From: Candidatus Omnitrophota bacterium
GTDB lineage: Bacteria; Omnitrophota; Omnitrophia; Omnitrophales; Aquincolibacteriaceae
Assembly: GCA_023247055.1 (NCBI GenBank)
Contig: JAHFHF010000026.1
Location: forward strand, 1-35,386
Direction of reading: 5' to 3'
DNA length: 35,386 nucleotides
In this document: positions 8,519 through 16,421 of the stretch, in pieces
Layout of the letters: each line of letters opens with the position of its first letter
Numbering within the stretch: position 1 is the first letter of the stretch
Program-made: the position numbers and the translations under genes
Notes under the pieces: model-generated
The model's database searches: none
Seen by the model: only the letters and a program-made list of their open reading frames with translations
What the model was told of the DNA's origin: nothing

Positions 8519-9636
8519 TATTGAGGACCGGCCCAGAGCAGCACAGCGGCCGTGATAACAATGTTGGCAAGGGCGGCCGGAAAGATACCTTTCCAGCCCA
8601 ATTCCATCAGCTGATCGTAACGGAAACGCGGCAGAGTCCAGCGCACCGTCATGAAGAGCCAGCAAAAGGCGATGACCTTGAAAGTAAACGAGCCGATCTG
8701 AAGCAGGGCGACCATGCATTGCGGCAGCAAAATCTCAGTCCCCCACGGAAAATGAAAACCGTTTCCTGCGAGATAAGGCACCTGCCAGCCGCCGAAGAAA
8801 AGCGTCGCGGCGAGCGCCGCGATGAGAATGGTCTCGAGAAAATCTGCAAAATAAAACATGCCGAACTTCATGCCGCTGTATTCGGCGAAATAACCTACGA
8901 TTTCGGATTCGCCTTCAGGCATATCGTAAGGAATGCGCTTCGTTTCCGCAACACCGGCCGCAAGAAACAGAAAAAAACCGATAGGCTGCACAAAAATGCC
9001 CCACATCGGAATCCAGCCAAAAAGCAGCCGGCCCTGGCCGCGCACAATTTCCTGCAGGTCGAGCGTTCCAAAAATCATGACAATGCCGAGAATCGTCGCG
9101 CCCAGCGTGATTTCATAGGCCAGCATCTGGCTTGAGGCGCGCAGGCTTCCTAAAAACGCATAGTTATTGTTTGAGGCAAAGCCGGCCAGAATCACGCCGT
9201 AGACGCCCATGGACGTGACGGCAAAAATGTACAGCAAGCCCACATTGACCGGCGCCACCTGCAAAATAATTTGGCGGCCGTTGATGATCAGCACATCCCC
9301 GAAAGGAATCGCGGCAAAACCGATCAGGCTGAATGTCAATGCCAGGGCCGGAGCCAGCGTGTGCAAAAACCGGTCGCCGAAAGGCGGGATAAAATCTTCT
9401 TTGGTAAACATCTTAATCGCATCGGCAATGGGATGAAAAAGACCCAGGCCATTGATGGGTTTTAACAGCCAGTTGATGGGCGCCGCCCATTTCCACGGCA
9501 GGGTCACGTAGGCGCGGTTGGCGCCGATGCGGTCCTGCATGATGGCGCTCTGCTTGCGCTCAATCCAGGTGTGGAGAGCGGCATAGTTGATGACCATAAA
9601 AAGCACTAAGCCGGCGAGAATTGTCGTCGTGATCAT
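8518..9636 (-). CDS. nuoH: NADH-quinone oxidoreductase subunit H (NuoH)
   Basis: This is the inner-membrane subunit of complex I that forms much of the quinone-binding chamber and links the hydrophilic arm to the proton-pumping arm. The 372 residues contain about eight membrane helices. Family signatures are WIERKQSAIMQDRIGANR (residues 24-41) near the N-terminus and a conserved acidic loop, PYDMPEGESEIVGYFAEYSG. The length is slightly above that of typical bacterial NuoH. The start is the ATG at 9636. Its stop codon overlaps the ATG of the following GlnE-like gene. In standard operons nuoI comes next; here five other genes intervene. A 459-bp repeat-filled gap separates it from nuoG. Confidence 0.97.
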   Translation of the reverse strand: MITTTILAGLVLFMVINYAALHTWIERKQSAIMQDRIGANRAYVTLPWKWAAPINWLLKPINGLGLFHPIADAIKMFTKEDFIPPFGDRFLHTLAPALALTFSLIGFAAIPFGDVLIINGRQIILQVAPVNVGLLYIFAVTSMGVYGVILAGFASNNNYAFLGSLRASSQMLAYEITLGATILGIVMIFGTLDLQEIVRGQGRLLFGWIPMWGIFVQPIGFFLFLAAGVAETKRIPYDMPEGESEIVGYFAEYSGMKFGMFYFADFLETILIAALAATLFFGGWQVPYLAGNGFHFPWGTEILLPQCMVALLQIGSFTFKVIAFCWLFMTVRWTLPRFRYDQLMELGWKGIFPAALANIVITAAVLLWAGPQ

Positions 9637-9644
9637 AAAGTTAG

Positions 9645-10094
9645 TAATGAGTCATGAGGGATGGGTGATGGGTAACGAGTGATAACTATTAGTAAGTTAA
9701 GCGTGTTTTCCTTTTCATTTTTGTCATTGCGAGCCCGCTTGCTTTTTAGAGGGCGAAGCAATCTCGAACAAAGAACGAAAATTATAATTATGAATACTTA
9801 TGAAACCGGCTCTAGTAAGTTAAGCGTGTTTTCCTTTCATTTTTGTCATTGCGAGCCCGCTTGCTTTTTAGAGGGCGAGGCAATCTCGAACAAAGAACGA
9901 AAATTATAATTATGAATACTTATGAAACCGGCTCTAGTAAGTTAAGCGCGTTTTCCTTTCATTTTTGTCATTGCGAGCCCGCTTGCTTTTTAGCGGGCGA
10001 AGCAATCTCGAACAAAGAGCGAAAATTATAATTATGAATACTTATGAAACGACTTCTCATGACTCATCACTCATGACTCATGGCGCATGACTTA
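9645..10094. repeat. Inverted heptamer arms around a tandem array (nuoG/nuoH junction)
   Basis: The left arm holds six 7-bp units (TAATGAG, TCATGAG, GGATGGG, TGATGGG, TAACGAG, TGATAAC; 9645-9686). The right arm holds six units of the opposite orientation (CTTCTCA, TGACTCA, TCACTCA, TGACTCA, TGGCGCA, TGACTTA; 10053-10094) and ends one base before the nuoG stop codon. Between them lie three tandem copies of a 122-123 bp unit. No gene is supported in this gap; the plus-strand open frames here are only the repeat translated. Confidence 0.85.
9691..10050. repeat. Three tandem copies of a 122-bp unit
   Basis: The units start at 9691, 9814 and 9936 with AGTAAGTTAAGCG. Each contains a GTCATTGCGAGCCCGC...GGGCGAAGCAATCTC palindrome, followed by an AT-rich part (AAAATTATAATTATGAATAC). 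The copies differ at only a few bases, so the duplication is recent or kept uniform. Confidence 0.9.
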
Positions 10095-10095
10095 C

Positions 10096-11730
10096 CTAAA
10101 GAATATTATCAAACTGCTGTAACACCGGCGCCGTTGGCGCAGCCATGGTGCGAATATCGCTGCCGCCTTCGGCCAAACTTTCATACGTCAGGCCCTTGAA
10201 TAAAGTCTCGCGCAAAGAGAGTTCATGAAACAGGTCTTGGGTTTCCGCATAAGAGAAAGGGACACCAAGACACGCGGCCAAGTCGAGCAGGATCCGGGTT
10301 TCGGGTCTGGATTCTGCAAGCGGCTCCAAAACTTTGTTAAATTTCTGCACCCGGCTGTCGCAATTGGTAAACGTACCTTCTTTTTCCACGTACGTCGCGG
10401 AAGGCAGCAGGTACGATGCCGCTTCAGAGGCCCGGTTATGGTTGGATCCGATAAACACCGTCCAGGCCAGCTTGCTCAAATCCGCTTTTAAACCCAGTTT
10501 TTCAAAGCGCTCGTAAATATCCTGGCCAAAAATCACAAGGCCTGTCACGCTGCCCTGACTGATGCGCGCCGCGAGATCCGCCAGCGTTTTAGCATCGCCT
10601 GCAAAACCTAACGCTTCAGCGCCCCGGGTATTGGGGTTTTTATCCGCGCGGATGAGAAAGTCATCTTGGAATCCGTCGCCATTCGGCGAAAGCAAGATCA
10701 TGTCTTTGACGTTGAGTTTGCCGCGGAAAATTTCGCGCGCTAAAAATAATTCTTCGTTGGAAAGCTGCGGTGAAACCAAGACGGCCAACTTGGTCCCGGC
10801 CGCCTCTATCTTGCGCGTGACTTCCGGCAGAATTTCATCCCAAGTCATGTCCCTTACGGCCGCTCCCTCGCGTTTACGCGGCGTCAAAATGCGGTTGTGA
10901 TCGTGATATGGATACCCGTAGCGTCCTTCATCGCACATCCACCATTTGTTCACGTTTTCATTGAAACGCGGCTTGAGGCGCATGACCCGGTCGCCGCCGG
11001 TGTGGTGCGGCCGGTCTAAATTGTACTGCACCTGGATATTGCAGCCGCGCGAACAGCCGTTACAGATCGAGTCTTTCGACTTGAGGTACCAGACGCGCAT
11101 CTTGAAGCGGAAATCTTTGTCGGTCAGCGCGCCCACCGGGCAAATATCAACGACATTGCCTGAGTAAGGGTTATTGAGTTCTTTTTCGGGAAAGACCGCA
11201 ATTTCCCCGTGGTCGCCGCGATTGATAATGCCGAGTTCAGAAGTATGCGAGACTTCATCGCAAAAGCGTACGCAGCGCGAGCAGAGAATACAGCGTTCGG
11301 CATCCAGCATCACCGTGGGGCCAATCGACACGGCCTTGGGTTTTTTAATTTTATCTTCCGAAACACGGCTGTCGTAAAGGCCGTGTTTCATGTAGTAGTC
11401 TTGCAGCCAGCATTCACCCGCTTGGTCGCAGACCGGACAGTCCAGCGGGTGATTGACGAGCAGGAATTCCAGGACATGCTGGCGGGTCTTGAGGACTTTT
11501 TCGGTGTTAGTCTTGACCACCATGCCCTCGCCGGCCTGGATATGGCAGGCGATCTGCAGCTTGGGTGTTTTTTCAATTTCCACCAGGCACATGCGGCAGT
11601 TGCCCGCAATCGAAAGCCCCGGATGGTAGCAGTAATACGGCACATCGACACCGGCCTGCTTGGCGGCTTCGATCACCCGCGTTCCCGGCGCGACTTCGAT
11701 TTCTTTTCCATCAATCGTTAGTTTTGGCAT
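10096..11730 (-). CDS. nuoG: NADH-quinone oxidoreductase subunit G (NuoG), short form
   Basis: This is the large iron-sulfur subunit of the NADH-dehydrogenase arm. The N-terminal 2Fe-2S ferredoxin domain has Cys34, 45, 48 and 62. It is followed by the His-Cys3 cluster motif (His94, Cys98, 101, 107), a CxxCxxC site with Cys147, 150, 153 and Cys197, and a molybdopterin-type CNGC...C site (Cys223, 226, 230, with a later Cys in WWMCDEG). The remaining molybdopterin-oxidoreductase-like domain is reduced: the protein is 544 residues, shorter than the 650-900 common in the family. The ATG at 11730 is chosen for its ribosome site (AAAGGTGAT) and typical start MPKLTIDG; the open frame further upstream is translated repeat DNA. 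Confidence 0.96.
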   Translation of the reverse strand: MPKLTIDGKEIEVAPGTRVIEAAKQAGVDVPYYCYHPGLSIAGNCRMCLVEIEKTPKLQIACHIQAGEGMVVKTNTEKVLKTRQHVLEFLLVNHPLDCPVCDQAGECWLQDYYMKHGLYDSRVSEDKIKKPKAVSIGPTVMLDAERCILCSRCVRFCDEVSHTSELGIINRGDHGEIAVFPEKELNNPYSGNVVDICPVGALTDKDFRFKMRVWYLKSKDSICNGCSRGCNIQVQYNLDRPHHTGGDRVMRLKPRFNENVNKWWMCDEGRYGYPYHDHNRILTPRKREGAAVRDMTWDEILPEVTRKIEAAGTKLAVLVSPQLSNEELFLAREIFRGKLNVKDMILLSPNGDGFQDDFLIRADKNPNTRGAEALGFAGDAKTLADLAARISQGSVTGLVIFGQDIYERFEKLGLKADLSKLAWTVFIGSNHNRASEAASYLLPSATYVEKEGTFTNCDSRVQKFNKVLEPLAESRPETRILLDLAACLGVPFSYAETQDLFHELSLRETLFKGLTYESLAEGGSDIRTMAAPTAPVLQQFDNIL

Positions 11731-11750
11731 ATCACCTTTATTCGCTCTCC

Positions 11751-11974
11751 GAGATTGCTTCGGCCTCAATTGAATGCCGCCTCGCAATGACAAAATAAGA
11801 AATGAATCTTTGTCATTGCCCCAACGCCGATGCGTTGGGACTATAAACAACAAAAAACTTGACGTTTCTTGTCATTGCCCCAACGCCGATGCGTTGGGAC
11901 TATAAACAACAAAAAACTTGATGTTTTTTGTCATTGCGAGCCAGCGCCCGCTTTTCCGCAGGCGAAGCAATCTC
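11751..11974. repeat. Composite repeat block, copy 1 (between nuoG and the GIY-YIG gene)
   Basis: GAGATTGCTTCGGCC...CTCGCAATGAC (11751-11792) is followed by two tandem 59-bp units (from 11811 and 11870) and then the inverse end, GTCATTGCGAGCC...GGCGAAGCAATCTC (11930-11974). The two ends are inverted relative to each other, so the block resembles a small non-autonomous element with 40-bp terminal inverted repeats. The same block, with three 59-bp units, recurs on the other side of the GIY-YIG gene. Confidence 0.85.
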
Positions 11975-11987
11975 TGCCGGCGCAATC

Positions 11988-12275
11988 TCAGATCATGTCG
12001 TAAAGATCACTAAATTCCGGATTGTTTTTTAAAATTAGATCCAGCTTCTTCTGTCTCGAACCACCCTTGATTTGCTTTTCGCGGGCAATTGCATCAGGAA
12101 CCGTATTGAACATCTCATAATAAACCAGCTTGGACAAATTATAGGTCCGGGTAAAACCTTCTACTTGTTTAAGCCGGTGTTCGTAAATTCGTCTTTTTAA
12201 ATCGTTAGTTACACCAACGTAAATAACATTGTTAGTTTTATTCGTTAAAAAATAAATATAACCGCGATTCGACAT
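11988..12275 (-). CDS. Single-domain GIY-YIG nuclease-like protein
   Basis: This 95-residue protein consists of one GIY-YIG domain, a DNA-cutting fold found in UvrC, homing endonucleases and small YhbQ-like proteins. The signature is GYIYFLTN...VIYVGVT (residues 5-23), followed by the conserved RRIYEHR and the metal-binding glutamate in AREKQIKGGSRQ. No DNA-recognition domain is attached. Base composition is clearly more AT-rich than the nuo genes around it. The ATG directly abuts a palindromic repeat (from 12277), the stop is next to another, and the whole gene is bracketed by two copies of one composite repeat block. It interrupts the nuoF-nuoG order and has no evident role in complex I, so it looks like mobile cargo. 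A mobility function is inferred. Confidence 0.88.
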   Translation of the reverse strand: MSNRGYIYFLTNKTNNVIYVGVTNDLKRRIYEHRLKQVEGFTRTYNLSKLVYYEMFNTVPDAIAREKQIKGGSRQKKLDLILKNNPEFSDLYDMI

Positions 12276-12276
12276 T

Positions 12277-12586
12277 GAGATTGCTTCGGCCTCAATTGAA
12301 TACTGCCTCGCAATGACAAAAAGAAAGACGCTTTATACAAATCCTCAATAATTATTATTCCTTGTCATTGCCCCAACGCCGATGCGTTGGGACTATAAAC
12401 AACAAAAAACTTGACGTTTCTTGTCATTGCCCCAACGCCGATGCGTTGGGACTATAAACAACAAAAAAACTTGACGTTTCTTGTCATTGCCCCAACGCCG
12501 ATGCGTTGGGACTATAAACAACAAAAAAACTTGATGTTTTTTGTCATTGCGAGCCAGCGCCCGCTTTTCCGCAGGCGAAGCAATCT
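12277..12586. repeat. Composite repeat block, copy 2 (between the GIY-YIG gene and nuoF)
   Basis: The order matches the block at 11751-11974: GAGATTGCTTCGGCC...CTCGCAATGAC (12277-12317), three tandem 59-60 bp units (from 12363, 12422 and 12482), then GTCATTGCGAGCC...GCGAAGCAATCT (12543-12586). The last bases contribute to the TAG stop of nuoF. Each 59-bp unit holds a perfect 8-bp hairpin, CCCAACGC-CGAT-GCGTTGGG. No gene is supported in this 309-bp gap. Confidence 0.85.
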
Positions 12587-13949
12587 AGTGAACTAGGGCC
12601 GTCTCTGTTTCCAACGCCGTGCCGTCCACCATCGATTTTCCGTGCTGAATGTAATACTCAAATTCTTCGCGAAATTTTTCAAGGTAACTGCACAGCGGCA
12701 TGGCCGCGCCGTCGGCCAGTGCGCAAATGGTCGTACCGCCCATAAACGAGCAAATATCCAGAAGATTATTGACGTCGCCCGTCCGGCCGCGCCCTTCCGA
12801 AACGCGTTTCAAAATTTTGGAAACCCAGCCCGTACCTTCGCGGCAGGGCGAGCACTGACCGCAGGACTCATGCCCGTAAAAACGCATGGTCACGTACAAG
12901 GCTTTGACCATGCAGGTGGTCTCATCCAGAACAATCACGCCGGCAGAACCGGCCATGGTCTGCTTCGCGCGCAGCTGATCAAAGTCCATGCCCACGTCGA
13001 TTTCATCGGCTTTGAAAATCGCGGCGGACAGCCCGCCCGGCACCACTGCTTTGAGTTTGCGTCCGCCGCGGATGCCGCCCGCATGCGTATAAATAATTTC
13101 GCGGAGCGAGATACCCAAGGGCAATTCATAGATTCCGGGCTTGGCCACATGGCCGCTCACGCTAAAGAGGCGCAAACCGCCATTTTTTGCAGAACCTAAT
13201 TTGGCAAACCACTCGGAACCGCGGTTGAGAATAAAAGGCAAATACGAAAGCGTCTCGACATTGTTAATGACCGTGGGACAGCCGAAAAGGCCAACCACGG
13301 CCGGAAACGGCGGCTTAAGGCGCGGAAAACCTTTTTTGCCTTCGAGGGACTCCAAAAGCCCGGTCTCTTCGCCGCAGATGTAGGCCCCCGCGCCGCGGTG
13401 CACCACAATTTCAAGCGCAAAATCTTTGCCGAAAATCTTTTTGCCCAAATAACCCTTAGCATAAGCTTCTTCCACGCCACGTACCAGTTTTTGCCAAGGT
13501 TCCGTATATTCGCCGCGGATGTAAATATAAGCCTTATGCACGTTGTTGGCATAGGCGGCAATCATCATGCCCTCAAGCAGAAGATGCGGATTGTGGCGCA
13601 GGATGTATTTGTCTTTGAATGTGCCCGGCTCGCCCTCGTCGGCATTGACCACCAGGTAAACAGGCTTGCCCGTATTCTGCGGCACCAGGCTCCACTTCAT
13701 GCCGGGCGGAAAGCCCGCACCGCCCAAGCCGCGCAGGTTGGACTTTTTGACTTCCTCGATCAGCAGCTTGGGATCGGGGAATTTCTCAAACATCGAACGC
13801 GCGGCCTGATAGCCGCCGCCGCTTTCCAAACGTCCAGTTTGGGAAGCTGCTGGCGGTATCGACGCAAAGGCGGCGATGCCGTCCTGCTCATACTCCGCCA
13901 GCGTAAAGGTTTTGCCGGGGATGAAATATTTTGAGAGTAGTTTTTCCAT
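12585..13949 (-). CDS. nuoF: NADH-quinone oxidoreductase subunit F (NuoF)
   Basis: This is the NADH-oxidising flavoprotein subunit of complex I, 454 residues from the chosen start. LRGLGGAGFPPGMKW (about residues 72-86) is the FMN/NADH-binding glycine-rich motif. SCGQCSPCREGTGW (about 357-370) and the later TTICALADGAAMP supply the four cysteines of cluster N3. The length is typical. I use ATG 13949 (MEKLLSKYF), the first start outside the repeat, since codons further upstream read into the heptamer array. It lies between nuoE and a repeat-bracketed GIY-YIG gene. The stop codon is formed at the edge of a palindromic repeat. Confidence 0.96.
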   Translation of the reverse strand: MEKLLSKYFIPGKTFTLAEYEQDGIAAFASIPPAASQTGRLESGGGYQAARSMFEKFPDPKLLIEEVKKSNLRGLGGAGFPPGMKWSLVPQNTGKPVYLVVNADEGEPGTFKDKYILRHNPHLLLEGMMIAAYANNVHKAYIYIRGEYTEPWQKLVRGVEEAYAKGYLGKKIFGKDFALEIVVHRGAGAYICGEETGLLESLEGKKGFPRLKPPFPAVVGLFGCPTVINNVETLSYLPFILNRGSEWFAKLGSAKNGGLRLFSVSGHVAKPGIYELPLGISLREIIYTHAGGIRGGRKLKAVVPGGLSAAIFKADEIDVGMDFDQLRAKQTMAGSAGVIVLDETTCMVKALYVTMRFYGHESCGQCSPCREGTGWVSKILKRVSEGRGRTGDVNNLLDICSFMGGTTICALADGAAMPLCSYLEKFREEFEYYIQHGKSMVDGTALETETALVH

Positions 13950-13955
13950 AAGAAT

Positions 13956-14120
13956 CAGCAATGAGCCAAGAGCAACGAGCAATGAGGGGAAAGAAAAAAA
14001 TCAAACATCGTTCCTGAATACAAATTTGGTTGTCGTGAATTCATGTAATGCTCTTCTGAAACCTCGTTGCTCATTGCTCGTTGCTCGTTGTTTTTCTGCT
14101 TTCGCCTCATTGCTCATTGC
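13956..14120. repeat. Inverted heptamer arrays (nuoE/nuoF junction)
   Basis: The left arm contains CAGCAAT, GAGCCAA, GAGCAAC, GAGCAAT (13956-13983). The right arm contains GTTGCTC, ATTGCTC, GTTGCTC (14066-14086) and a further ATTGCTC ATTGC stretch at 14109-14120. The nuoE stop codon (TGA, 14114-14116) is part of the last array. The sequence between the arms shows no gene. Confidence 0.8.
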
Positions 14121-14605
14121 TTTTTTATCAACTCATCAATCTTCTCTTTCGTCAAATGCCCCACAAATTCATCGTCATTGAGCTGCAGCATGGGGGCCAG
14201 TTCACAGGCACCCAGGCATTCGACTTCTTGAATCGAGCACTGCCCCGCCGGGTCTTTGGCGCCGGACTTCACGCCTAATTTTTGTTCCAGATGACCGACG
14301 ATATCACGCGCGCCTAAAAGCGCGCAGCTCAGCGTGCGGCAGACGTTAAAACGCGTCTTGGCTTTGGGCGCGCGGTAATAAAGCGTGTAGAACGTGACCA
14401 CTTCATGCACATCAATCGGCGCAATGCCAAGATAGTTGGCAACTGCTTCTTCGGCAGCTACGCTGACATAGCCCTGCTGTTCCTGCACAAGATGCAGGAT
14501 TTCTAACAGCGAGGCGCGCTTGGTTTCATACTTTGCCAACAGCGCATCGGCTTTTTTCTTAACTTCGCCTGTAAATAAATCGTTTGTTTTTATCTCATTG
14601 CTCAT
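14114..14605 (-). CDS. nuoE: NADH-quinone oxidoreductase subunit E (NuoE)
   Basis: This is the thioredoxin-fold 2Fe-2S subunit (cluster N1a) that pairs with NuoF in the NADH-dehydrogenase module. The 163 residues include the N-terminal helical part and VHEVVTFYTLYYRAPK, followed by the four ligands in CRTLSC (Cys89, Cys94) and CLGAC (Cys130, Cys134). Length and motif spacing are standard. The start ATG and the first codons (MSNE) are made from a heptamer array, ATGAGCA ATGAGAT, and the stop TGA also falls within a heptamer array, so both ends of this gene have been shaped by repeat DNA. Confidence 0.96.
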   Translation of the reverse strand: MSNEIKTNDLFTGEVKKKADALLAKYETKRASLLEILHLVQEQQGYVSVAAEEAVANYLGIAPIDVHEVVTFYTLYYRAPKAKTRFNVCRTLSCALLGARDIVGHLEQKLGVKSGAKDPAGQCSIQEVECLGACELAPMLQLNDDEFVGHLTKEKIDELIKKQ

Positions 14606-14622
14606 GGCTCATCACTCATTGC
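14595..14622. repeat. Single heptamer array (nuoD/nuoE junction)
   Basis: Four units, TCATTGC, TCATGGC, TCATCAC and TCATTGC, lie in a row. Read on the minus strand they give GCAATGA GTGATGA GCCATGA GCAATGA, each holding an ATGA stop/start string. The nuoE ATG (14603-14605) lies in this array, five bases after the nuoD stop region ends. Confidence 0.8.
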
Positions 14623-14627
14623 TGTTT

Positions 14628-15932
14628 TCACCGGTCCAACTCCCCACCGATCATGTTCGATGAGCCGAAAGAAGCGACAATATCCGCTAAAGTATCCCCT
14701 TTTAAAATAATCGGCAAAGCCGCAATAATCGTAAAACAGGGCGGCCGCACACGCACGCGATAGGGTTTGTCCGTGCCGTCTGAAATGATATAAAAACCAA
14801 GCTCACCGTTGGCACCTTCGACCGGGAAATAGACCTCGCCTTTGGGCGGACGGATGCCGTGCCCCATCATGACCATTTTAAAATGGTTCATCAGGCCTTC
14901 GATATTGCCATAGGTGTCTTCTTTAGGCGGCAGGGACGCGCGCTTGTTCGTGGTTTCAACGTTGCGGTATTGCACCTTGCTTGTGCCGTCCAGCGTCGGA
15001 TCAACGATCGCTTCCGCATTGCGGATATTTTCAATGCGGCCCATCTTGGCTTCATCCACCATGGTCTCGCCCGGCATCACATTGCCCTCGGTGTCCAAAA
15101 GCACCGGACCTTCCGGGATCTGTTCAAAGGCCTGCTCGATAATGCGGAAACTCTGTTCCATTTCTTCCATGCGGCAAAGATAACGGTCAAAATTGTCGCC
15201 GTGCTCGCCCACGGGAACTTCGAAATCAAAGCGGTCATAAACCAAGTAAGGAGTGGCGCGGCGCACGTCATAGTCAACGCCCGTGGAGCGTAAAAAAGGT
15301 CCGGTAATGGCATAGGCTAAGGCATCTTCCTTGGAAATACGGCCCGTATTTTTCAGACGGTCGACAAAAATTTTGTTCTTGGTCAAAAGCGCATCAACTT
15401 CTTTGATTTCTTTGCGCGTTTTTTTAATGGCATCCAGGCATTGTTCTTTGAAGCCGGGCGGCAGATCGCCCTTGACGCCGCCCACGCGCGAATACGAAAT
15501 CGTCAGACGCGCGCCCGTGACGCTTTCGATGAGTTCATACAAATATTCGCGGGCTTTGATGAAATACAAAAACGCCGTAAACGCACCGAGTTCCATGGTC
15601 GATGCACCGATACAGGTCAGATGGTCGGTCACGCGTGAAAGTTCACTCATGATCACGCGGATATATTTCGCGCGCTCGGTCGTTTCAAGGCTAAAAAGTT
15701 TTTCGACGGCCAGGCAGTAGCCGATATTGTTGATCAAAGGCGAGACGTAATTCAAACGGTCGGTATACGGAATGACTTGCAGGTAGCCGCCCTGCTCGGC
15801 CATTTTTTCAAAGGCGCGGTGCAAATAGCCGATTTCAACGTCGGCATTGACCACCACTTCCCCATCCAGCTCCGTGATAATGCGCACAATGCCGTGCATG
15901 GCAGGGTGCTGCGGTCCAACATTGAGAAGCAT
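14628..15932 (-). CDS. nuoD: NADH-quinone oxidoreductase subunit D (NuoD)
   Basis: This is the 49-kDa-type subunit that lines the quinone-reduction site with NuoB. The 434 residues begin with the family signature LNVGPQHPAMHG, continue with DVEIGYLHRAFEKMAE and YTDRLNYVSP, and end in the characteristic GGELDR. I choose ATG 15932, which has AAGGA five bases upstream. The open frame can be extended to 15998, but those codons are translated heptamer repeat (NHQSPITSHSP) and are unlikely to be real protein. It is separate from nuoC, with an unrelated small gene between them. Confidence 0.96.
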   Translation of the reverse strand: MLLNVGPQHPAMHGIVRIITELDGEVVVNADVEIGYLHRAFEKMAEQGGYLQVIPYTDRLNYVSPLINNIGYCLAVEKLFSLETTERAKYIRVIMSELSRVTDHLTCIGASTMELGAFTAFLYFIKAREYLYELIESVTGARLTISYSRVGGVKGDLPPGFKEQCLDAIKKTRKEIKEVDALLTKNKIFVDRLKNTGRISKEDALAYAITGPFLRSTGVDYDVRRATPYLVYDRFDFEVPVGEHGDNFDRYLCRMEEMEQSFRIIEQAFEQIPEGPVLLDTEGNVMPGETMVDEAKMGRIENIRNAEAIVDPTLDGTSKVQYRNVETTNKRASLPPKEDTYGNIEGLMNHFKMVMMGHGIRPPKGEVYFPVEGANGELGFYIISDGTDKPYRVRVRPPCFTIIAALPIILKGDTLADIVASFGSSNMIGGELDR

Positions 15933-15959
15933 GGATTCCTTGCGCAGGCGGCGAGGAGA

Positions 15960-15987
15960 GTGACTGGTGATTGGTGACTGGTGATTG
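15960..15987. repeat. Heptamer arm, nuoD side of the four-helix-bundle gene
   Basis: Four units, GTGACTG, GTGATTG, GTGACTG, GTGATTG, lie between nuoD and the downstream end of the small gene. They are inverted relative to the units at 16422-16449, so the gene sits inside a potential 28-bp imperfect stem. Confidence 0.85.
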
Positions 15988-15998
15988 GAAAACGACAT

Positions 15999-16421
15999 TT
16001 AATCCCTAAGGCTTCTAATGAGTTTCATAAGCATCCGCGCCTCTGCATTAAGCAGCGCATCTAATTTAAAATAGTCTTTTTCTTCAACATAATTCCGGCG
16101 TTTAGCAATCAACAGCTGAGTTTCTAATTCGGCGCACGAGCCCAGCGCGATATGGCAAAACTGCTTATATTCTTTGGTATGCTGACGGCAAAATCCCTCT
16201 GCAATATTTGAGGGAATCGAAACGGCAGCTCTTTGCATTTGCTGACTAAGCCCGAAGCGTTCTGTGGAAGGAAATTTTTCAGTTACAAGATAAACCGCAT
16301 CCGTTATTTCCAAACCATTCTGCCAAACATGCATGTCTTTGTAGTTTTTGACAGGGTTAATTGCGGCCGGATAATCACCCGTTTTTTCGCAAATCGCTAT
16401 TTCATCCATTTCGTTTTTCAC
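15999..16421 (-). CDS. Four-helix-bundle protein (23S rRNA intervening-sequence protein family)
   Basis: This 140-residue protein belongs to the S23/IVP four-helix-bundle family, first known from intervening sequences inside 23S rRNA genes and also found widely elsewhere; its molecular role is unknown. Diagnostic segments are YKDMHVWQNGLEITDAVYL, FGLSQQMQRAAVSIPSNIAEGF and ALGSCAELETQLLIAKR. The start is GTG 16421 or ATG 16409; neither has a good ribosome site, and the first 30 residues are longer than in most members. It is more AT-rich than nuoC and nuoD on either side and is flanked by inverted heptamer arms, so it appears to have been inserted in the operon. No link to complex I function is evident. 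Confidence 0.9.
   Translation of the reverse strand: MKNEMDEIAICEKTGDYPAAINPVKNYKDMHVWQNGLEITDAVYLVTEKFPSTERFGLSQQMQRAAVSIPSNIAEGFCRQHTKEYKQFCHIALGSCAELETQLLIAKRRNYVEEKDYFKLDALLNAEARMLMKLIRSLRD

Noticed and set aside
8519..8719. N-terminal extension of the GlnE-like protein into nuoH
   Set aside because: The added 67 residues are nuoH read in another frame; the ATG at 8518 in a TAATG overlap explains the start better.
9679..10031. Plus-strand open frames between nuoG and nuoH
   Set aside because: They are translations of the 122-bp tandem units, identical from copy to copy.
11731..11853. Longer NuoG N-terminus
   Set aside because: The extension is translated palindromic repeat; ATG 11730 has a clear ribosome site and the typical first residues.
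11811..12541. Tandem 59-60 bp units as a CRISPR array
   Set aside because: The units follow each other without unique spacers, the whole unit is conserved, and no cas gene is present.
12411..12596. Plus-strand open frame with a repeated peptide
   Set aside because: It is the 59-bp repeat translated; there is no ribosome site and no independent support for coding.
15933..15998. Longer NuoD N-terminus
   Set aside because: These codons are translated heptamer repeat, and ATG 15932 has a good ribosome site directly before the conserved family start.
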